From NCBI GenBank assembly GCA_030323885.1, contig CM059190.1, forward strand, positions 87,891,865-87,955,864: DNA of 64,000 nt. Reading direction: 5' to 3'. Positions 20,350-31,600 of the stretch are shown in pieces. Every line of letters begins with the position of its first letter. Position 1 is the first letter of the stretch. Source of the DNA: Branchipolynoe longqiensis. Lineage: Eukaryota > Annelida > Polychaeta > Phyllodocida > Polynoidae. Under the pieces are notes generated by a model. That model saw nothing but the letters and a program-made list of their open reading frames with translations, was not told the origin of the DNA and made no database searches. The position numbers and the translations under genes were made by a program.

Positions 20350-23309
20350 ACACAACGGTTAACGTTTTGGTTGTGAAAATATATTGGTTCATCGGACCAT
20401 TTTAACCTTAAACTATAATTGGTGATCAGTACACCACGTGACTAGTTATACTTTTAGTTAGTGGTAAAGAGGATTGTCAAATCATTTCCAACGAATATTA
20501 GTTACTGTTGAAAAGCAGTTTGTATGTGGAAGTTTTGGATAAGTATGCCTCGGGTCGGTAAATTATTATTATAATATTAATTTTCTTTTTTTAAATTACC
20601 AGTATTACTACTATTGGTAGAAGCAGTAATACTAATAATTATTATATATTTATTATTATTACTACCAATATTACTACTGGTAGTAATAATAATAATCGTG
20701 TTGGAAGACGTGATGCCTGAACTCTCCTAGTCAAGAAATTATGAAAGCAGGGCATATTTTCGTCAGTATAAGTATGACTGCGTCTACAATGCATCCTCAG
20801 AACGCTGCTCCATGCTGTGTATTTGTTGCATCTCTAGCTCCCATATTGATTTAAAGGGGAATATGAGTTATATTAGCCAATTTAGTCATTACCCTACTTT
20901 GGTTAATGTGTGTACAGTTAATAGGTGACTAGTGTTTATTCATTGAAATATAACTACATACGTTTGCAAAGCAAGGAATGTTACCGCGTGTACTTGAGAC
21001 ACAAAATAATGGTTGTAATTATGAAAGATTTCTCAAATGCGTATTTTTAAAGACATGGGGTAAAAGTATTTACCTATTGTTAAGCTTTAGCGATATTCTT
21101 AAGTGGCACAGAAGAAATGTAATGTTATATAATTTTGTTTGGTTGTTTTTAAGATTTCTTCTTAAGATGTTTGCACCAGGGTAACAACCACAAGTCTTTC
21201 TTATAAGTTATATACCTGTCATTTAAACTTCGGTGTAAAATTAATACTATGCCGAGAACACTAGCCTTACGTTGACCATAGTTGATGTACAGTTGTAAGT
21301 ATTTGGTCTTCGTCGGATTTAGTCAGGAGACATTACATGATTTAATTGGGCCTTCAATATTGCCGTGTAGAGACTGCATTAGGCAGGTGTTGCATACGGT
21401 AGAACCTCTCTATGTTCTCATACATTGTGAGACAGACACGTGGCCTTAATGAACCAATCAGCAGTTAGCTGATTTTTATGTTTGTTCATACTAGCTTGTG
21501 TTTTTTTATTTTTTTAACTCAACCAATGACAGTTATCAGAATGAAAGATCTTTGCGGAATTCCGCCATTTGTTATAATCGCCGATTTAGAGTATTTGGAC
21601 AATTTCAGAATTTCTTATATTTTCTTCTTATACTTAATTATTGCCGCAGTCTTGAGCCAGGTGTGTATTATAGTAGTTGTCATGTAGTGTTGTGGTGGCT
21701 GGTAGTGCTGTGGCCGTTTACACTACACAGTGGTGTGGGAGGATTAATGCGAAATCTTCTCATATGCATAGATAGCATTGTCAGGGAATCACTAAACATG
21801 ACTAGAAGTTGTACAAGACGGAGGACTTGTGTGGCATTTTGAATTTCTCCGAGGCGCCTAGTTGAACGCGGCCCATGTTTCTGTATAGGGAGGCCTACAT
21901 GTAAAATGCAACGTCTTAGTAGAAGTAGCTGAAATGCATGTACACAACAGACAGATTGATTTGAATATGACATCACATGTTGAACTTTAAATGAACCATG
22001 TTAAACTGGTCCATGGCTTGTTGTATCATGATAACTGATTGTTTTTTTATGCGGGGTTTCAACTTGTTTTGGGAGTTACATTTTCCTACACTACTGTATA
22101 ATGCATAAAAGACAGACAGACATGTTTAAAGTTATAAAGCAGCGTTCGAAATAAGAGCTTGTCCGGGACAAGTGAAAATTCAGGTGGACAACTGAAAATG
22201 ACACCAGACTTGTCCGATGGACAAGTGACAAATGTTGCTTATGTCTATCATTGAAGTATAAATTGTTCGCCAAGATATATATGTCATCATCATCATCATG
22301 CTGTCGGTCGCATTGCGACAAAGACTGCTTTCATTACTTGACTGCCGCTCTCCGGAAGATGAGCTCGAGCAGCACGGTCCTTGGTAACCCGAGCGACGAC
22401 CGAGCCGGTATGGTGTTTTGTGCGGTTGTACATTTCATGAAAGCTGCCTGCAAAAGTGTTGAAGTGCTGCTGGCTTTTGCAAGTTACCAGCAGCACTCTC
22501 TCGGGGAGCAAATAGAGGTTTCACACTGGCAAGAACATGTCCAGACAGGCGCAAAACTATTTGTCCCTGCAGTGGCTGGTCGGGAGATGTTGGGAGTTCC
22601 ATACATCAACCACCCTTAATGCTGCCACAGTGACATGCTTTTCTGTTTAGGGTTTGCTCCCTTAGCCTTTGGTTCTGTCAATAACCTGTACCACAAGGCA
22701 GTGGTTTACAACTCTGCAGGGCAGGGGTGTCAAACTCCCTGAGGTATTGCAATACCTGCATACCATATGTGTATATGTATATAAGGTAAATACTGTGGAC
22801 AAGTGAAAATGATACCAGACTTGGCCAGTGGACAAGGGAAATCTTTGCTTATTTCTATCACTGTAAAAGATGCACCGGACAAGGAATTTGTTTTAAAACC
22901 TGGGAGACTGTGACCGGAACAACTGACCAACTATAGGAAGCATAATTTAACTGATAATGATCGTAAAACTACAAATGTTCACCAATTGTGAAGTATAACA
23001 CAAGTATTTACTCCTACCCGAGCAACCGTATATATTTATATTACAGATCTACGGATGCTAATACGTAATAGTTGGATTCATTTTAGGATGGAGGCTTAAC
23101 TTTTGGCGAATTGAGGAGCCAGAAGGAACATTTTCCTTGTATTATGGGTTTTACGGTATAAGTTATTGGATTGATTACAATTTTATAACATGTTATTTGA
23201 TTTATTACTCTGTTGGTGGTTACACTGTGCTAGAATGTCCACACTAGCAACATTAAATATTTTGTTCGTGAAAATAGGCTTATATTTCTTTTAATACTCA
23301 ATTATCCCG
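20350..23309. other. Region downstream of the zinc-finger gene; no gene seen
   Basis: Mostly AT-rich sequence with (TAA/TTA)n near 20560-20695. At 22140-22230 and 22795-22880 there are related 'GGACAAGTGAAAATGA' segments. A 122-residue frame at 22251-22619 starts in an (ATC)n run and resembles no family I know. 21840-21875 resembles the right end of the element at 25204. No canonical AATAAA for the zinc-finger gene was noticed. Confidence 0.4.
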
Positions 23310-23536
23310 GCCGAGTCAAACCAATGAAGTATAAAATTGATACTTGTCACTACCGAGCCTGGCACTCTCCAGTAATAGGATGGGACAAGGACTGGTTGCC
23401 ACAATATCCTGATACCAGGTCATGATACCAGTGACCTGGTCTCCCAGTGGAGCAGCACTATAAAATCGCCATGAGTGTGCACTGTCACAAGTCGGTACCA
23501 GTCCTGATATGACCGTAGATGTTTCTAGGACGTAAA
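23310..23536 (+). mobile_element. SINE-B, head lost
   Basis: Begins at CCGAGTCAAACCAATGAAGT and keeps body and tail GTTTCTAGGACGTAAAACAC. Confidence 0.8.
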
Positions 23537-23823
23537 ACACACTTTTATAACCATATTATATCAGCATGTGTCCTCCACATGGTTAGAGCACGTAACCCCA
23601 CCAGCACCCAGAATAAGAGATATTTATAAAATTGTGTTTATTACATGGCATTACCAGATTATACGCCATTCCCAAAATAATCATTTTGGCAACGCACTCA
23701 AGGAGTAAAAGATTAGCTGGGTGAACTTTAAAAAGCTATTTTGTTAACAAACTACATACTGGTGAACAAACTTTTATTTCAGTAAAGATGCACAGCTGAT
23801 TTATCATATTTTTCTCTTTTTTT

Positions 23824-24179
23824 TTAAAAGTTGCAATGTCCGATGGTTTTGAGTTTCTGACATTTTTCTGAGATAAATATATTAAATTGATCATTATAAT
23901 CTACCTTACTTTAGTTTGAAGTAACTTTTAATTGAAATTACTACCTTTTGAGATATTTGAAATTCAAACATGTGAAAATAATTTTGGCAAGCACGCCAAA
24001 ACTCTGATACCATAGGCTTCTGCAGTAACAGGTTCTATTAAATCGACTCAGTGTTCCTTTCTTTGTGGCAACAAATACTTAATAAGTGCATCAGTATCTA
24101 AGTTAGATATGTAGAATCAAATCTAGATGATTGTCTTGATTTTGAAAATTTGATGCTTCATCGGACTATGCAGCTTTAA
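23824..24179. mobile_element. TTAAAG-family MITE
   Basis: Left end TTAAAAGTTGCAATGTCCGA; right end TCGGACTATGCAGCTTTAA. Internal sequence matches 48405-48738 in the reverse orientation. Confidence 0.78.
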
Positions 24180-24310
24180 TTTATATACACTTGAATAATA
24201 CAAGTGACGAGCGATTAAATTGAAGTACTTGATTCTGGTCTTAGTCATAACAATTCTCTAACTGGTTGCTGTACATAGCCACCGCAGCCATCATCAATTC
24301 GGACCCCGCC

Positions 24311-24497
24311 CCCGAGTCAAAGCAATGACATACAAAATTGATACCTGTCGCTACCTAGCCTGATGCTCGGCATCACTAAGATAGGACAACCACTGGTTTC
24401 CTGGTTATCGGGATAATGTAATTTAGTGGGATATCGCATCATGGTACCGACAACCCATGATTTGACCTGAAATGTTACTAGGACGTAAAACAATGAA
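24311..24497 (+). mobile_element. SINE-B, internally deleted
   Basis: CGAGTCAAAGCAATGACATA to ACTAGGACGTAAAACAATGA, lacking part of the body. Confidence 0.72.
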
Positions 24498-24778
24498 ATC
24501 ATCTATCCATCAATCGACCATCTTTATTTGTCGTGGACGTTAGTAGCACTACGCCACCTTCACTTTGAAGACCCCGTCTGTGTAGGAAGGCGAGGGGACC
24601 AGGCTGCTGGTTGGTGAGAGCAGGGTCTCGTTCAGGGTATGCTTGTCAACTCGGATACGTCTCTGCGACGTCATTCTGGCCAATTTGCGTTCAATGTGTG
24701 ACTCGGAGACATTGCGCTTTTCGAGTAAGAGGCAAAAATGAAAGATTCCGTCACCAAAATGGCCACGATTGCCAGGTT

Positions 24779-24784
24779 TTTATT
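24779..24784 (-). terminator. Candidate DHRS4 polyadenylation signal
   Basis: AATAAA on the - strand about 710 bases past the DHRS4 stop. A second candidate lies at 24528-24523. Nothing in the sequence decides between them. Confidence 0.3.
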
Positions 24785-25114
24785 ACCATCACCTGACATA
24801 AAAATGTAATATCCACACCCCTATTATCATCACAAAAGAAACATAAATAAAATACTAAGATAAAGAAACGAAGAATAGATGAGTCAACTGGCATGTCTTT
24901 AGTTATATATATCATTTTTGTTAAAGGTGGAAAGTTGTGTGCTAAAAATATCTGGTTGCGCATGCGCACCTCGCAGCCAGAAGTGCATGTTATGGAGGAC
25001 GCAATTTTTGAGACATCAACTGCTAAAACGCTGTTCAGAGTAGTGCGTGCAACATTTGGAATTTCTCCAAGACGACTCCGATATGTAAGTTGAACGCAGC
25101 CCTGAGAACGTGTA

Positions 25115-25190
25115 TATCACGGTCTCTGGTTAGAGTCCGGAAGGCTAAGGGACCAGGCGACTGGTTGGTTAGTGTCTGGATGGCCAATGG
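25115..25190 (-). repeat. Repeats of the DHRS4 stop-codon region
   Basis: The sequence spanning the stop (GTCCAGACTCTAACCAACCA on the - strand) recurs downstream as ATCCAGACACTAACCAACCA and TTCCGGACTCTAACCAGAGA, each near CCTGGTCCC, and more weakly at 24570-24620. They are short tandem units, opened by the GC-rich MITE. Confidence 0.6.
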
Positions 25191-25203
25191 ACCAGGGCCG
25201 CGT

Positions 25204-25475
25204 TCTGGCTCCGTCTCGGAGGCGCCTCGGTGACGGGCCTGATGTCATGCTAGTCTGAACAGCAAAGGCAGTTTGTTGTCTCGAAAATGGCCGTCCCTCA
25301 TAGGCGGCGGCCATTTGCAATGGAAAAGCTGCACTGTAATTGGCTGAAACCACTGGACACGGCGGCCATTTTCGAGTCGCTTTTTGTCTCCTAACTGAAA
25401 AGGGAGGCATCGCCGAGACACACCCTGAACGCAAATAGGCCAAAAAGCAACGCCAAGGCGCCTCCGAGACGGGCC
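25204..25475. mobile_element. MITE with GC-rich TIRs in the DHRS4 3' region
   Basis: CCGTCTCGGAGGCGCCT near 25210 is inverted at about 25454-25470. The interior has 'GGCGGCCATTTT'-like motifs. A diverged inverted relative is at about 24665-24785. It lies 20-300 bases past the DHRS4 stop, so it is probably transcribed in the 3' UTR. Confidence 0.72.
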
Positions 25476-25493
25476 CAGGCAGCGGCTGGTTGG

Positions 25494-25608
25494 TTAGAGT
25501 CTGGACGGCATGCCGCCAGCCACCACCATGTTCTCTCCCGTAATGTAGGAAGCGTCGTCCGAGGACAGGAACGACACGACCCCGGCACATTCAGAAGGCT
25601 CGCCGAAC
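25494..25608 (-). CDS. DHRS4: DHRS4 terminal coding exon 9
   Basis: Acceptor TTCTTCTGCAG. It encodes [32 protein letters not shown] and MPSRL before TAA (25496-25494). SRL is the peroxisomal PTS1. An upstream in-frame extension of this open frame is intronic. The stop lies inside a short sequence repeated just downstream. Confidence 0.95.
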
Positions 25609-28600
25609 CTGCAGAAGAAAAGGGAGAAAATAAACCAACCAAATAATGAAATTAACGTAGAGTTGCACAATCCCATGATTTGTAATTTCTCGGATATATA
25701 AGGCCATTTTTTGGGGGGTAATTTGTGATCGTCCCCGCTCGTGCCTGAAAAATCGCCGGCCGCTGATTTTAATTTAAAGTCTAAATAAAAAAAAATTGCT
25801 TACACTGTTAGAAATGAGTCGGGCTAGCAGCAAATAAACTTGTGTAAGCCCACAATCTGTGCAACATTATTAGGTATTTGTATGCAGCACATGCAAACCT
25901 CTTGCTGATATAACAGGAATTCTACGCATTCAGGGTGTTTGAAAAAGAAATTCCAAATGCCTACAACCTTTTTCTTTTTTTGTCCTTAGGTGGATCGTTA
26001 TAATTTTACTGCTGACTTTGAAGTAACTTTATTTTAAAGGGTTAATTTAGCAAATATTTGACGCGAACATATGCTAATATATAATGTTGGTGTGCACATT
26101 AAAATGCTGATCACCATAAGATTCACCAGTGACAGGTTCTATTAAATCGACTTAGGATTCCATCTATGCAGTAATAAATGCTTAATGAGTGCATTAGCAT
26201 ATTAAGTTGGATATGTAGGATACAATTTCTTGTTTAGAAATTGCTATGCTTTCATCGATCAACACAGCTTGGATCAATTATAGTTATAACCTGCGTCCAT
26301 CGTCCTCTCGTTTAATTTCACCTAGTTTTAAGATAAACTGGAAGAACTTAGAAAGATGTGTATGCAACCATTGTACCCACCCAATCCATATGTGTATATA
26401 TAAATATGCTGAACCCATTTATTTATATATGATCGTGTTCAGCCGATCTATTTATGACATGTGCTCTATAATCCATTATGGGAATATAAACAGACACTTT
26501 CCCTCCTTTCAGCTGACCAACACCAACTCCCTATGTATCATGTACTATCGTCTCGAGTTACCTGCTTCCCCATGGGGGGGGGGGGGGGTGCCACCTGCGA
26601 GTGGTAAATGAACCACACTATATAGTAATTAGTATATATCAGGGATGAAAGTGGTCTCCGGGGAAAAAAGCGGAAATGCTGATATTCTCCCATAGGCTTA
26701 GTATTGTCAGGGAATCCCTGAAAAATCCTGGAAGTCGGGTTTCATACATATTGGTATATGCTGATAGTGCTGCGCCGTTAAAAGCATGTATTAGTAGTAT
26801 ACGCTGCTAGTTCTAAGGTCATATCAGGAAGGGTGCAACGTATACTATTAGTATACACTTAAACTTAGCTACAGGAAAAATCCCGGAAATCCGCGAAATC
26901 GCGGAGATCTTTCATCCCTGATATATATAGATGTGCTCAATCCATCTATTTAGCTTTCAACAGTATTGTGCAAGGACTGGTGGGCTCAGTGTCGGTATAA
27001 TACGACAGCAAAATGTCGTTTCATGGCATTGGCAGAATGGTACCACAGTGAACGAGCACTAGTGCACCAGGAGTGCGTGCTGTCAAAACAGTGCACACTC
27101 TTAGGGTCCAAAAAAATCCACATAACACAAGCCCAGAACACACTCCCGCCCTAACTATTGTATGTGTCCCAACAACTGTACAAGTTGTTCTGCGAACACA
27201 GTACTAAACAAACTAACCCAAGCACCTGCTCTGGCGGAGACACCAATTCCTGCAAATCTGCAGCCTTGAGCATGGCACTCTTGACTGCTGTGGAATAATT
27301 TAAATTCAATCTATTTATATACAGCTATGTTTAGGTAATATATTTATACGTAGATGTGTTCAGCTAATCTATTTATATATAGATGTTTTCTGCTCTTCTA
27401 TTTATATATATAGATGTGTTCAGCATGTGCCTTGTCGCCTTACCGTCGCTGTGGAATGTACTGAAGCATATGTTTGGCCAGAGCAGGGTCTGAAATGAGC
27501 TGAAAACAACCAGAGAGATGATTAATACCAGGTTTCTATCACGTTATTACTTTATAGTCACCCCAGGTGAGAAATGAACACATTAACTGGCCAGATTGAT
27601 AGAAGGCTGACTTGGTGAACAAGACCCAGATTGAATAACCTGCTTCAGGTGAACCCATTTTCACGTCTGATAGTGTGAGGATCAGTGTTACGATAATATG
27701 TAATACAATAACCCACCCCGTCCTGATATGACCTTAGATGTTGCTAGGACGTAAAACAACAAACAAACAAACAACAATAACCCACACCAACCATACACAT
27801 TTTAAAAACAAAAAGGTACTGCTGTAAATGCTAATAGCCTGGTCGCGAATTTTATGGATCAGTTAGAAAAGGTCTGGTTATGAACTTTTTTTTTTTTTTT
27901 TTTTTTGTCGATTAGTTGTTTAAGCAGGGGAAATTTCAGTCATAGACGACTAGTCTTCCTCATTCCACTGCTGGTCGATAGAAAGCCCGAGCGTACACTT
28001 TTACCGACCCAAGGGATTTTTAACCTCCCACACCACATAGACATGGTATGAGAGCAACCAGCCTTTGATGGCGCTGTAAGTTATACACAGCGGTGGAAAT
28101 CCAAATTGACCCAGCTGGGGGCACGGGGAATCGAACCGCCGACCCTCAAATTAGGAGTCTGACCTAGAAAAAAGTCAGACACTCTAACCACTCCGCCACA
28201 GAGAACGCCACAAACTTATGGGTCAGTTAGGAAATAGTCTGGTCATGAACTTATGGATCAGTCAGGAAATAGTCTCGTCATGAACTTATGGATCAGTCAG
28301 GACATAATCTGGTCATGAACTTATGGCTAAGTTAGGAAAGTCTGATCACAAACTTATGGGTCAGTTATGAAATATCTTGGTCATGAACTTATGGGTAAGC
28401 TAGAAAATAGTGTGGTCAGAAACTTATGGGTCAGTTAGAAAATAGTCGGATCAGAAACTTATGGGTCAGTTAGAAAAATAGTTTGGTCACAAACCTATAG
28501 AGCAGCTATGAAATAGCCTGGTCACAAACTTATGAGTCAGTTAGAAAATAGTCTGGTCGCGAACTTACAGGTCAATTATAAAATAGTCTGGTCGCGAACT

Positions 28601-31600
28601 TATGGGTCAGTTTGAATTGAAAAGACAGCTTGTGGTGAACTTATGGATGAGAAAATAGTATGTAGGAAACTTACGGCAGTGCTGAAGGAAGTCTTCATGA
28701 CTCCTGGTGCGAGTCCGTTAACTCGGATGTTCATGGACGCGCACTGCGGGGCCAAAGCTTTGACGAGACCAAGCAGCGCCGTCTTACTTACTGAGTAGGG
28801 CGCGATTATCTACACCAAGCAACATCACAATTTTGTCACATCAATGCAGCAACATAATCGATTTTGTTCGTTTAACGAGCCCCAAGCACAAAAAGTAAAC
28901 ATGAGCTATTGGGGGTCATACAGTAGTTAAACATATGTGAGTAAAAAACTACATTTCAAACAGGTGAAATAGAGCACATAAATGTATGCCAAAAGAGCAT
29001 ACAACTGTGGTAAAATTACAAGTAGTATATGATAAATAGAATCAACAGTAAAAGACTTCAAGTTAAAAATGGAAAATGAATTTGAAGAATGACTATGGCA
29101 AAGAAATCTAAAGAAATACAATAAAATGCATGTGACATTCAGAACTAAACATTTAGAATTTTGTTGATATGCGTTTTCATGGAATGATCTGAGATCATGA
29201 ACGGAACACCAGAATTAGAGCCTGAATATCGAAATGATTCAGAGTACAATTTATTTTTATAGAAAGAACAACAAACCATGGAATAACAGAAAAGGAACTG
29301 ACATACCTCCAACGGCATGTAGGCAGCAAACGAGCTAACTATTGTGATTGAGCCTCCACTAGAAGAGAGAATCACAGTAGTAAGATACAGTTATGGATTC
29401 TTGGGGGTTTTACGTCGTGCCACAAGTAAAGGCCATATTCAAGGTGAGAAGTGTATAAACTTTATTCTGTCGTATTATTATTCAACCATCACTATTTCAC
29501 AGAATGTTGGTTGGTTGTTGGAGTTTTACGTCCTGGCAACATATAAGGTCATATCAGAACAGGTACCGACTTGTGACAGTGTTTACTCAAGGCGACATTA
29601 TAGTGCTGCCCAAATGGGATAACAAGCCACTAGTACCATGACCTGATATCCCACTCAGTCACATTATCCTGATACTGAGCTAACCAGTCCTTGACCTATC
29701 TTAATAATGCCGAGCGTCTGTCCAGGAAGCGAAAAGTATCAATGTTTAAGTCATTGGTTTGACTAGAATAGGGTTCCAACCCATCAGTTCGAATCCCACG
29801 ATCTACCAAGACGGGAGACAGATGCTCAACTCATTCTGCCATCCCGTCTGGTCATTTATTGCGAAAACTCAATTAACTGTGTTGAAAGATGGTCCATGTA
29901 ATAGCCCTGACACTATAACACCATATTTCGTAAGGCAACATTTACTAGATATCACTGTATACAGTGCAATGTTTTACTAACTTTTAGCAAAATATCCTAA
30001 ACAGACCACACAATGATAAAATCAGTACCACCTGAAAAATCAACCAAAAAAGCATTTTTTGGGTGTTGTTTTTCTACTTAAGGAAAAGAAGTTCCTAAAA
30101 GTAAATATCTTTTCAGCATAGTTAAGAACTTGCTAAAAGTGAAATATCTAGAATCATTTGCAGAGCATATGCACATAATAGTGAAAACAAAACGATTACA
30201 CACCCATGCTGGTCAAAACCTACCTCTATCAAATAGCTACGTAGCAAATACACTTTGATCGGAATGAACTAAGCACAAGGCACAAACCCTCTGTTCTTCA
30301 TGTGAGGAACCACCTCCTTACACAACATGAACGCTGACTTCACATTGATGTCGAAAATCTGAAGAATAAAGGTTGCTGGTCTTAAAATTGGATTTGGAAA
30401 CAAATAGATATCCCCCTCGACCCAATAAAGATCATTATATTTTATTCCGCCATTTAGCACTAGTTTTTATCATCAACTAATCCTATGTGGCTGTTCTTGA
30501 ATCACCATCTGAGTATGACAGTAACAATTGTTAATCCGCACCAACCGATATAATCGCCACAGGATTCTACTGCATTACCATATGAATATTTGCTTAGGTT
30601 GTATTTAACGGCATCAGTGCATGTATCTAATTCGTGAATACCGACACGTTGACATGACTGGAAGACCAGTGCTTTGCTGGTATAAAGTTTATTCAATGAA
30701 TAAATATTTTTTACCAGAGAGAAAGAGAGAGGTAGGGACTGAGGGAGGGAGGGAAAGAGGAAGGGAGAAAGGGAGGAGAGAGTGAGGGAGGGAGAGAAAG
30801 AAAGAAAAAGAGAGTGAGGGGGTAGGGAGAGAGAGAGGAAGGGAGGGAGGGGAGAAAGAGAGAAAGAAAGAGAGAAAGAGAGAGTGAGAGACAGAAAGAC
30901 AATTCTCATGTGTCAGATGTATTCATTTATTTATTTATCTTCGTGGTGATAGGAGTCAGTACCTATTCAATAGAAATCGAGGAAAAGAAATCTACAAAAC
31001 ATTCATTAAATAAGGGACCAGTACATCTGTGTAATTTGTCTAATTAAGAAAACTCGTAAATAAAAGATCAACAAATAAAATCCAAATATCATCGACTAAT
31101 GAACTGGTTTCCCAAGGTCCATTGTTTCATTGTGAATACAAGTTGACACACACCGGCGAGCGGTCTGCCATATTTCCATTTTAACGATACTGTAAGAAAT
31201 TAAAGCTTAGCGAGACTGTACAAATGTCACAACGTACCTTGTCCCATTGATTTTCCGAACACTACAATACAAGACAACTATTAAATTAGTGTTCACAATA
31301 CAAAGGCATTGCACAGTCGGCTGAACAGTTGTACTTCATTGGAGGCACAGAATTAGCATTTTAGAGAGTGCCACAAATCTATATACATTTAAGAATTGGA
31401 TACATAAAAGCTGATGCTGCATATCCAACTTAGATATTAGTGTAATCTTTCAAGATTTCATTGGGATGAACGTTAAAAGTTGGTTTCGATATCACCTAGT
31501 TAACGCAGCGATATAGCAATGATAATAGGACATTAGACTTGCTTTCAACTGGTCATTTTGCATGCTTGCACTTTAAATGCCTCCAAAGATAATCAATTAT

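Noticed and set aside
22251..22619. 122-residue open frame as a gene
   Set aside because: Starts in an (ATC)n run, no recognised domain, no splice or polyadenylation context, and its first part recurs inverted at 16864.
25391..25676. Other frames across the last DHRS4 exon
   Set aside because: Only one frame matches DHRS4 with a proper acceptor; the others are shadows or intron extension.
30502..30909. 135-residue Leu/Ser/Pro-rich - strand frame
   Set aside because: Comes from the homopurine tract.
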